Shown here: positions 22,001-31,662 of the stretch, piece by piece | Layout: the number at the start of each line of letters is the position of its first letter | How positions within the stretch are numbered: position 1 is the stretch's first letter | Assembly: GCA_000733355.1 (NCBI GenBank) | Contig: JNVV01000050.1 | Location: 74,287-112,674, forward strand | DNA: 38,388 bases | DNA from: Falciphora oryzae | Lineage: Eukaryota; Ascomycota; Sordariomycetes; Magnaporthales; Magnaporthaceae | Direction: 5' to 3' | Notes under the pieces: model-generated | What the model was told of the DNA's origin: nothing | Seen by the model: the letters and a program-made list of their open reading frames with translations, nothing else | Database searches by the model: none | Position numbers and translations under genes: made by a program

Positions 22001-23661
22001 CGTTCCTAAACAACCGGGACCGGTATCTCCAGGAAGTCAGCAAGCTGGCGGCGAGTATAGGTGCCCCTGGAGCCCATGGGAACTCGGCCGAGACAGCCGG
22101 ATACTTCAACTCGGCTTATGTTGAACCGGCTTGGGCCAGATTCACAGATGTCACCAGCGACAGCTCCTCCACTGCCACGGAAATTGTGGCCGCCTTCCCC
22201 TTCACCGCTTTCTTCTCTGACGCTCCACAGCCTCTCTTCCCCCAGGATGGTGATAGAGAGGTCGTCCTAGATATTGCCATTGGGTGTTACCGACACATCT
22301 CCAAGGTGTTTTCGGAACTGGCTGATGTGCGGCCCTTTGAGATACTTCGGCGCGACAAGGACAAGGCCAACTACCTCCTCACCAATGAAGCCCGCATCAT
22401 AGCCATGACTTCAACCCACGCGGCCATGAGGCGGGACGAGATTGCCTCTCTGGACTTTCGCTACGACAACGTGGTGATAGAAGAGGCGGTGCAGATAACG
22501 GAAATGGAGTGCTTCATCCCGCTGGCCATGCAGAAGGCACGAGGTGGCAAGGTGCCGCTCCAGCGCGTGGTCCTCTGCGGAGACCACTACCAGAACTCGC
22601 CCGTCATCCAGAGCCTCGCGTTCCGCCACTATGCCAACCTAGAGCAGTCCTTCTTCTCCCGTCTGGTTCGCTTAGGCGTGCCCACCATCAACTTAGACCA
22701 GCAGGGGCGTGCCCGGCCGTCGATAGCGAGTCTTTATAGCTGGCGATACAACAGCCTCGGCAACCTGCCGCACGTCGAATCGAGCGAGGAGTTCTCTGTT
22801 GCCAACGCCGGCTTCAGATACGACTACCAGTTCATTGACGTGCCGGACTACCGGGGCCGTGGCGAGTCGGAGCCAACCCCTCACTTCATCCAGAACCTGG
22901 GTGAGGCCGAGTATGCAGTCGCCATTTACCAGTATATGAGGCTTCTTGGCTACCCGGCGTCAAAGATCAGCATCCTCACAACGTACGCTGGCCAACGCGC
23001 ACTAGTAAAAGACGTGCTGGCGCACCGTTGCGTAAGGAATCCGATATTCGGCCTCCCCAAAGTCGTGACCACGGTCGACAAATACCAGGGAGAGCAGAAC
23101 GACTGTAAGTTTATCCACGTCTATTCCTGTTCCCACTCCTCCCCTCCTGTTGACCGTATTGTTCGTGTACCTAACTCTCCTTGCGCGGCAGACATTATCC
23201 TGTCACTTACTCGTACTTCGCGAGTTGGCTATCTCCGCGACATCCGCCGCCTAACGGTGGCTCTCTCCCGCGCGCGTCTTGGTCTTTACATTTTGGGGCG
23301 CCGACAAGTGTTCGAGGCTTGTCTGGAGCTCCGACAAGCGTTCCAGAAACTCCTCCTCCGACCTGACAAGCTCGCGCTGGTCACCGGCGAGCTTTGGCCT
23401 TCTCAGAGGTGCCTGTCAGATGAGACTGACGGGAAGGATGTGCTTGGAGAAGTCGTCATGGAGGGCGTGGAGCACCTGGGCCAGTATGTGTATGAAATGA
23501 CGGCAACCAAACTCGAGCAACTCGGAAACGAGAACGGCCTGGCGTCCGCGGCACCCCCGCAGGAGACAGGTCCATTGCCCTCTCCGTTGGCAGACTCGCA
23601 GCGGATGGAAGTGGTGGAAGAGGCGGACGAGGGTGAGGGTGGTGGGGCTGTGGAAGGCTAA
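19093..23661 (+). CDS. cwf11: Intron-binding spliceosomal helicase Aquarius (Cwf11)
   Basis: Aquarius is an SF1 RNA helicase of the spliceosome that binds the intron upstream of the branch site. Its animal orthologue also limits R-loops. Four exons, 19093-19352, 19444-20751, 20835-23104 and 23192-23661, encode 1435 aa. The N-terminal armadillo-like region carries LESLQLLESYLWPGYVEDASHH across intron 1 and HVLLIVFVANTKRRERLDTW. The central part includes MALPITKPAIIETV across intron 2, then RPDDVVFLLAVDA. The helicase core has Walker A GPPGTGKTD (Lys841), motif II IEEAVQITEME (Glu1072), LCGDHYQNSPV, DQQGRARPSIASLYSWRY, VDKYQGEQNDYIILSLTRT across intron 3, and RLTVALSRARLGLYILG. The C-terminus is acidic. 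Introns are 91, 83 and 87 nt. Intron 2 must use the TAG at 20832-20834, because TAG 20818-20820 breaks the frame. I chose ATG 19093; an in-frame ATG at 18808 would add 95 low-complexity residues. Confidence 0.93.
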
Positions 23662-25213
23662 GGGCACAGAGGGGTTGAGTCAGTCCTTTTCGGGCGCCGC
23701 CTCGGGTTGTACGGCTTATTGAGGACTGCACGAGCTTTGGTGCCCGATAGAGTTGAACCGGCAGGGTCTATGTCACGGCTGGGATAAACAAAACAAAACC
23801 CATCCATGCACGCAATGCATCCCTGAGGAATGGATAGTTGAATTGTCCAGCCTACAAAGTGCAAGGGACCCTGATGGTGACGCTTCGAGATTGGGGATGC
23901 AGCACCATTAAGAGGATCAAGGGGCGTGCAGAGCCTCCTGCCGTAAACGCGCAAGCCACCGAGGGCTATTAAAAATCGGCGCTTTTCCGGAAGCTTTCGA
24001 TTTGTGGGACCCCTGTTCAATGACTCGACGGACGGTGCCAGGGCTGGGCAATCACAAGCCCCTGAACCGGATTGGGCTGCTTCGGGACAGAACAATCGTT
24101 CTTTGACGCTTTTGCCTCGTGAGAAATTCTTGCGTCGAGAGCGGGGACGAAAAAAAAGTGCGCGGCTCAAAAAGAGGCATGGGTACAAAGAGGTGGGTAG
24201 AGTCACCTCGACATGCCAAAGACCTTACCTAGGTACCTAGGTAGATAGGTACACCTCTAGGTCCACGTGCACCGACGGGAAATGGGGATGCCAAAGTCCA
24301 TGACAGATATGGAAGCTGAGTTGGCGTTCACTTGAATTAATTTCTGGAGGATGATTCGAGCCGAGGACCTGGAGATGGCCACTGGCCTGTTTGCCGCAGC
24401 AGGGGACGTGGGATGAGCGCCCGGGCTTTGTCAGTTGAGGGGTGCTCACACCCAAAGAGGTGCGTTACGTGACTACATACACTCTGGAACTTGCACGTTC
24501 CACCAACCATCCGTTGGATTTGCCCCACTGAAACCGAAACAAAATTTCTTTAGCTGTGGCGCCACATTGTGGCTTACGCTGCCCAAGGTAAAACGGAAGG
24601 AAAAAAGAAGGGCAAAAAAAAAAAAAAAAAATTCTGAGGAAAGAGACTGGGGCAACAACTGGCTCCTCTCCGTTCTCTCCCTCCTCCCTCTTTCCCCCCC
24701 CCCCTTCACCACATTCTGTGACGACGGCACATTGCACCTCATCACAGAATCACATTGACGGGGTCTGTGATACTGCTTCCCCTAATACGATCGGGATCTC
24801 TGTTCCTTTTCTCCCTAATTTCATTTCAGAGGCCACATTCCGCGCAGGTCTCATTCCTTGTCGCCGCAATCGAGGGCAAGATCGAGCCAGGCTTGGGTCA
24901 AAGTCCAGAGCGCTTCTTGCGACAGTGCACTCTTTCACATCAGCCCCAGCCACGCCCGTTAGGAACTGCCTTTTGTTCCCGAGCCGCAGCGGCTAAGACG
25001 GAACACTCCTCGCCCGCGGGTCGTATCGCCAGCTCGGCCTTGCTGACCGCGCGCGACCGCCACTCTCTCGCTGTTCCGACGACGACAGGCCTGGATTTGA
25101 CGCTCGGCTTGCCGACCTGATTTTCCGCCGGGTAACCCGACCCCCACGACCACGAACTCCGCCCAACACGCACACCTAGATCCCACCGCTGCGACGGCCG
25201 ACCAAGTGTCCTT
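23662..25213. promoter_or_regulatory. Aquarius 3' flank and eIF4G promoter/leader
   Basis: The 1.55-kb gap starts with the Aquarius 3' UTR. It contains the 18-bp palindrome at 24226-24243, an A18 run (24614-24631) and a C/T tract at about 24660-24712, of the kind often found at fungal transcription starts. From 24416 to 25213 the + strand contains no ATG, which fits a long eIF4G leader. No tRNA or other gene is visible. Confidence 0.5.
24226..24243. repeat. Perfect palindrome TACCTAGGTACCTAGGTA
   Basis: This 18-bp sequence is its own reverse complement and contains two overlapping TACCTAGGTA units. TAGATAGGTACACCTCTAGGT follows directly. It is the clearest member of a motif family seen upstream of several genes here. 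It may be a protein-binding site, but its function is unknown to me. Confidence 0.85.
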
Positions 25214-28200
25214 ATGACTTCTACTCCAAACCAGGACCAAACCCCGGCGCAGAACCCCAGTGCTCCCTCAGCCACGTCGTATGCTTCAGCCGCTGGTGCT
25301 GCCAAGAAGCCCATCGCGACGCCGTTGAGTGCGGCTGGATCGAACCCTCCGCCTGTGGTGGTTGGTTCCTCTGCGCCAGGTGGCCAGCAACATGGAAAGC
25401 CCTCGTCCGCGTTGCCAGTGAACGGCCGCCAGGCGATCACGCCCGCCCTGCCAGCAACTGCACCCACCGCTCCCGCCGTCGCGCACGGTACTGCCACTAA
25501 CGGCCACGACCGGAAGAGCTCGGTCACCATCAGCGCAAACGGCCCAAGCGGCTACATTGCAAACGGAGGCCCCGTGGGAGGCTCCAAGGGCAACATCCAG
25601 TTCGGCTACAAGGAATCCCCCGCCATCGCCCACAGCACGCCCCAGCAGGGCACCTCTGCCCCAATTCCCATCCCGGGGAATAATGCCCGCGTACCCTCGC
25701 CGGCGCATTCACCATCTCCGATACCCCAGCCGTCTGCTAGTGGAGGCAGACCACCCTCGATGATGGCGCAAGACGGCGGGCCAAGCATGAAGTTTGGTAG
25801 CCTTGGTGGTGATGGCGAGGTGAGTCGGATTTTCGTTTGCTCTTCTTTCCTGGTCCCCTTCCCAGCCTACCCTCGCCATACTTTCCCATTCCTGCCTCGG
25901 CTTCCCATAATTCGTTGAGAAGGATAAGGCGGAGATGCTTGGTCATTCTGCGTCGTGGCATGTATGTGCTAACTTTGGAATCCCCGCACAGCGCCACATG
26001 AAGCACCTTTCACAGGGACCTCACCCCATGGGGTCTGGATCTCCACACATGCGCCATGGAAGCACACATTCTGTCCATGACAACGCAGGAAGCCACAGCG
26101 GACCTGGCATCGCAAGAGGCGGCGGTGGATTCGGTCCATCGGGCGGCCGTGGCCGCGGCGGCTACAACAACGCCGGCGGCTACAACAACCCCATGGGCTA
26201 TCCTCCTGGCGGCCAGTACGGTCACGGCCGTGGCGGAGGACATGGCGGACAGGGGCGGGGCGGTATGAACTACCCGCAGAACCAGCGGGGCATGCCCTCA
26301 TACCAGAGTTCTCCCCAACCCCGGGGCAGTCCCGCCATGGGCAACGCGATGCCGAACCCCGGCACACCGACGATGAACCAGTCGCTGCCGGTCCACCCCC
26401 CGCAGCAAGGGTTCAATGCATACATCCCGCCGACTTACCCAAATGTAAATGACACCTCCAGCCCGCATAGCCCTCTACAGAGGATAGCAGGCAACCAGGT
26501 CGGCCCTGGCGGCGACGCAGTCAAGATGACGGCAGTCGTACCCAGGCCCCAGCGTGACCAGCCGCGCCTGCAGCGCTCATCGCGCGTCCTCAAAGTCGCT
26601 TCCGAGCTGGAACCGACTCCCCTTGTCTTCGGAGAAAAGATAGACTTGTCACCGACAAGTGGTGGCTTCGATCGCTTGCTGACTTACAAGAAGCAGACAT
26701 ACCCCTTCCCTCCCCCCTTCGATCCACGCCAGCAGTCCATGATGGGCATGGGCTACCCGCAATACCCGCAAATGCCTCCCTCGATACCATACGGCATGCC
26801 ACCCCCGGGCCCATCTCCCTCTCCGGGTTTCCAGCAGCCTTACACACAGGGGCCATACCCACCCCAGGCTCAACCCATGTCTCGGAATGCATCACAGGTG
26901 TCGGAGAGGCCCAACTCTAGCACCGGACACCCGCAGCCGCAAGCAGCAACCCAGGCGCCTCCGGCACAGGTGCATACTGCCAGCGCAAAGCCCGCTGTCG
27001 TTTCATCCTCTTCGTCCTTTGTTATCCCCAAGAAGGCCGGCACCAAGATTACGATCAAGAACGCTGCAGGGGAGGCTGTCGACCTGAGCAGCCTCAAGGC
27101 ACCTGCGTCGCCGGTTCCTAGCATCCAACAGTCCAAGACCCCGCCAGTGGTTAGCTCTTCTTCAACACCTCCTCCCAAAGCCACCGCGCCGTCACATGCT
27201 CGGTCGGAGAGCTCTAAAACTGCCGAGCAGTTGAGGAGTGAGTTCAGAGAGCAGGTGCACAAGACGCAGACGGCTGGCGCGCCGGCCGAGGCAAAGGACG
27301 CTGCACCACAAACGGCGGATACTTCTGCCGACAAGCAGAGTGCTAAGGCTCCGGGCAGTGGTGATGACGCGGGCCATGAGGCTGCAAAGGCTGTTGTCGA
27401 CAAGCCAATTGAGAACAAGGACACGCCGCAGGCTGATGCTGCGCCCAGTGAGACTCAGCCTCAGGCTCAGGAAACTGCCGCTGCCGAGGCTGACAAGAAG
27501 GAGCCGGCACCCCAGCCTGAGGTGGACGAGGAAGAAGAGATGGAGCGGATGATCCGCGAGATGGAGGAGGCCGAAGCGAAGCGTGAGAAAGAGGCTGCCG
27601 AGTACGAAGCTAAGAAGAAGGCTGCGGCCGAGGAAAAGAAGCGACTCGACGAGGAGAACCGGGTAAAGAATGCCGCCGAGAACGACCGCAAACTCCGGGA
27701 ACAGGAGCGCGAAATGGAGCGCCTCGAAGAGGAGCGTGAGAAGAAACGGGCGGAAGCAGAGGCCAAGGCAAGCGGTAAATCGACCGCCGATGCCTCGACC
27801 GCCAAGGGCTCAGATGCCAAGGAGCCGGCAGCCGCGAGCGTCAGCTCGGTGACTGACAAGCTGGCATCCCTAAGTGTCGGCGGCAGCACGGCATCCTCTT
27901 CGGCCACCAAGTCGGGCAACATGGAGAAGCAACGCTCTAAGCCCGCCGCCCTCAACCTGGCGCCCCTGAAAACGAGTGCCGTGGAGCCACCGCAACCCAG
28001 TGCTGCCCTGCAGTCGCTTAAATCGGCCCGATTCCTCGAGGCGATTGCGCCCAGCCTGTATCCCGCTGGCATCAACTCTCCCAACCCGGCGCTGAACGTT
28101 GCTGTCGCCCGCAAGGGCAAGAGCTTCAAGTACGATTCCAACTTCCTGCTCCAGTTCCAGAAGGTGTTTACGGAGCAGCCATCGATGGAGTTTGGCCAGC

Positions 28201-29885
28201 AGGTCAAGACCCTCATCGGCGACGGCGACGGAGGCTCCAGGTCGGCCTCGGCCAGGACACCGGCGCCTGGGTCAGGACGCCAGAACTCGCGCCCCGGCGC
28301 CAACAACTTTGGTGGCGGTGGTGGTATGGGCAGCGGCTTCATTGCGCCGCCGTCCAAGCTCACGCAAGGCCCGGGTGACCGGATGGGCCCGCCGCCGCGG
28401 GGCGGTATCAGCAACATGGGCTCCGGTAGCATGGGCGCATTCCGCCCGTCTTTCCCTGGTGGCAACATGATGCCGCGCACGCCGTCCAACAGCATGAACA
28501 TTCCCAACTCGCCCCGCCAGGGAAGCAGAACCACGCGTGGCGGAAGCAAGCGTGACTTTAGCGCCAAGGCCGAAGCACAGGCTGCTAAGACCATGCCCCT
28601 TACGCAGGGCGTTGAAGTCAAGCCCATCGCCATCTCGGCCACCGGATGGAAGCCGCGCAGCGTCGGCAACAAGGCGCCGACGGGCTCTTCGACTGAGCTC
28701 CTCGACCCAGAGGTGGTGCAGCGCAAGGTCAAGGCTGCTCTCAACAAGATGACGCCCGAGAAGTTCGACAAGATTGCCGATCAGATCCTGGCGATCGCGG
28801 GCCAATCCAAGGACGAGCAGGATGGTCGCACGCTGCGCCAGGTCATCCAGCTCACGTTCGAGAAGGCCACGGACGAGGCCCACTGGGCGTCCATGTACGC
28901 CAAGTTCTGCAAGCGCATGCTGGACACCATGAGCCCCGAGATCCGCGACGTCAGCATCACGGACAAGCACAACAACGTGGTCAGCGGCGGTGCCCTGTTC
29001 CGCAAGTACCTGCTCAACCGCTGTCAGGAGGAGTTTGAACGCGGCTGGAAGGTCGACCTCCCGGAGCCCAAGGAGGGCGAGCAGCTCAAGACGGGCGAGG
29101 CCGCCATGCTCTCGGACGAGTACTACATCGCGGCGGCCGCCAAGAGGCGGGGTTTGGGTCTGGTCCAGTTCATCGGCGAGCTGTACAAGCTTGGCATGCT
29201 GACGGAGCGCATCATGCACGAGTGTGTGCGCAAGCTCGTCGACTACCGCGGCGTGCCCGACGAGGCCGAGATCGAATCGCTCTCCAAGCTCCTGCGCACC
29301 ATCGGAGGCAACCTGGACGTCAACACGGAGAAGACGCAGGGCAAGCACATGATGGACGCTTACTTCCAGCGCATCGACGCCATGATCAAGATGCCCGAGC
29401 TGCCGAGTCGTCTCAAATTCATGCTGATGGACATGGTGGATCTGCGCCGTGCTAACTGGGTTTCCAAGGAGGCCAACAAGGGGCCCAAGACTCTGGACGA
29501 GGTCCGCGCCGAGGCCGAGGCGGCGGCAGCGCAGAAGGCAGCCGAGAACGCCCGGGGCAACCAGAGGGGTGGGCCTGGCGGAAGGCCGCCCATGGGAGGC
29601 CGTGGCGGCGACGGACGGGGGCTGTCGGGCTATGGCCAACCTGCTCCCAACCAAAACCAGATCGATATGAACGATCTGCGGCGGCTCAAGGGCTCGGCCA
29701 CGAGGACGAGCTCACAGAACGCCACATTTGGCCCCAGCTCCATGTTTGCGAGCCGCAGCAACAGCGGGCGCAGGCTTGGTGCCGGCGGCGCCTTTGGTCG
29801 TGCCGGCGAAGACTCTGGCGCTTCTTCCAGGACGGGAACCCCGCCAACAAGGGAGTCGGCTTCGCACTCAAACGCGTTCAGGTGA
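25214..29885 (+). CDS. tif4631: Translation initiation factor eIF4G
   Basis: eIF4G is the cytoplasmic scaffold that joins cap-bound eIF4E, eIF4A and poly(A)-binding protein. Two exons, 25214-25819 and 25992-29885, give 1499 aa. The intron is 172 nt (GTGAGT donor, TGCTAAC branch, CACAG acceptor). The N-terminus is Ser/Ala/Pro-rich (ISANGPSGYIANGG, PSPAHSPSPIPQPSASGGRPP), then RGG/GGX repeats at about 245-300. Residues about 710-800 are a charged coiled-coil stretch rich in Glu, Lys and Arg. The eIF4E-binding motif YxxxxL is YDSNFLL at about 915. The MIF4G domain runs from about 1106 (LDPEVVQRKVKAALNKMTPEKF) to about 1358 (LMDMVDLRRANW). It includes FRKYLLNRCQEEFERGW and GLVQFIGELYKLGML. An RGG/Ser-rich tail follows and no MA3 domain is present, as in fungal eIF4G. 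A further in-frame intron at 26445-26696 is possible and would remove 84 residues. Confidence 0.94.
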
Positions 29886-31662
29886 ATTTGCCCCCAGATG
29901 GATAGTGTGGAGGAACAGGTGTCAGTGTGCAGGGAAGCTAACCAAGTGGCCACACAGCCTTCTTGCAAACATGGAAACGGAAAACCCGGCATCGCCGCCC
30001 TCGACGGCTGTATCGCCGGCGCTTGCCAAGGTCACACCCGACACGACCAAGGGACGCGACTGAGGGGGGAGGCCCTAACCCGCCGAGCCGGCATGCCGTG
30101 CGCTGCATGCCTGCTTGTTTGTCTTTCTTCCTCCCACCCACTGTCCTCTTCCATTTCTTCTCCGTGGCGTGATGAGGAACCATGTTGTTTCCGCGGCGCG
30201 GCCTTCCATCCGCCATACATTTTACCGTGCTCGGCCACATGTGCATAGAAGGGGCGTGCTTGTTACTTGCATTTACAGGGTATTCGAACAAAAACCGCGC
30301 AATTCCCTCAGAACCATTCTTGAAGAAAGAAGAGAAAACGAAACACCAAAAGAAAAAAAAAAACGAAAAAAGCAAGTCACTCTATCATTACTATGTGCCG
30401 GTGTTTTTGTTGTTACCGTCGTCCTTTGTCTATCAAAAGCGGCGCCAGACTTCCTCGTTTCCTTCCTCACGATACCTCGGCTTTTGACCACGTACAATTC
30501 CATCCTCCATCAACCACCATCATAGACCAACCATCCAGACACCTTTTGATCTGGCGGGTCCATTTCCTCCTCTTATCCCTCATGTCTTCAATTCTATTTG
30601 TGTTTATTATCCTTCCTAAAACAAAAAAAAAAAAAAAAAAAAAAAAATCGGCCGGCCGGGAACTCCTCGATGACCAATGATGAAGTCGTGGGAGGGTGGC
30701 TGCGGTGGCATCGGTATGAAAAGGAAGTAAAGGAAGGATCCCGCGCTCTGCTGCCCAAGTCTTTCTTGACTCTTTTCATCTCTCTCTTTCTCCTTTTTTT
30801 TTTTTCGTCCTCACCACCCCTTTTTGGTATTTCCCTTTCCTCTTCTCGACTGCTTTTGCCTGTTTTTGCTTGGTATTCGTTTTATTCTCCTTTTTACGTC
30901 TCCGTTTGCTAATTCAACCGTCATTCCTCATCCATCCCCTCGAGACGAATGACCGGTGCTTCTCCTTTTGTCCGGGCATTGGAACCTTGTCGTTCTTGAT
31001 TTTTCGTCTTTCTCGATCTTTTTTTTTCTTCCTTTTTTGCCCACCTTTTTCTTGTTCTAACCGGGAGGATGGACGGAACGAAGTATGAAGGGTGAAGACG
31101 ATGGGGATGGCGCATAGACAAAGGGATGGCCGGATGATAGGTTCATGGAAAGTATTCGACCCTTGCTGGTGTCATTCTCGCTTTCGAGCAGCCCCAAACC
31201 TCGGGAGAGATTTCGCCTTTATATTTCTTAATGCTTCCCCGTCTGGTGGCTCTATTTTCTATCTGCCCTGCCCTGCCCTTCCTCGTACTTCAGATCTGAG
31301 CGAGCTTGTGTGGCCATGGATGTGAGCCTGTGATATATCAAGATGAAGATGACACCAGCAATACGGTGGTGACCGGCGCAAAATGTTGGACAGGTGGTAC
31401 TTTGGTTTTAGTGGCCTTGAACGTCAAGAAAAAAAGATAACTCGAATATACAGCTAGGTCTAAAAGAGAAGATCGTAACAGCGCACAAACCATTATTCAC
31501 CCTTGCTCCTCCAATTCGCGTGGGCTCGCCAGGCCCCGTATAATGTCATATCCATCCCACCAGCAACGACATATCAACGCCGGCACTCCCGCGAGGAGAG
31601 AAGACAAAAATACATATAGATTAAAAAAAAAAAAAAAATGAACACATTCAAAACCAGTGCCA
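29886..31662. other. Convergent intergenic region eIF4G / POL1
   Basis: This 1.78-kb interval lies between convergent stop codons. It is strongly pyrimidine-rich on the + strand at about 30745-31060. It carries A25 (30623-30647) and A16 (31623-31638) runs. Short frames of up to 145 codons look like low-complexity translations and are not called. It should contain the two 3' UTRs. Confidence 0.45.
30623..30647. repeat. A25 homopolymer
   Basis: This run of 25 A on the + strand lies about 740 bp after the eIF4G stop codon, in the convergent eIF4G/POL1 interval. Confidence 0.95.

Noticed and set aside
24685..24710. Long C-run as a possible structural (i-motif/G4) element
   Set aside because: It is a single homopolymer within a C/T tract; the four separated G/C runs needed for a convincing quadruplex are not clear.
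27467..29654. Antisense open frames of 434 and 460 codons opposite eIF4G
   Set aside because: They mirror the GC-biased third positions of eIF4G, and their translations are Leu/Val/Gly/Arg-rich shadows without domains.
31092..31325. Small + strand frame of 77 codons after the pyrimidine block
   Set aside because: No family resemblance, and a Trp/Cys/Pro-rich composition typical of non-coding translation.
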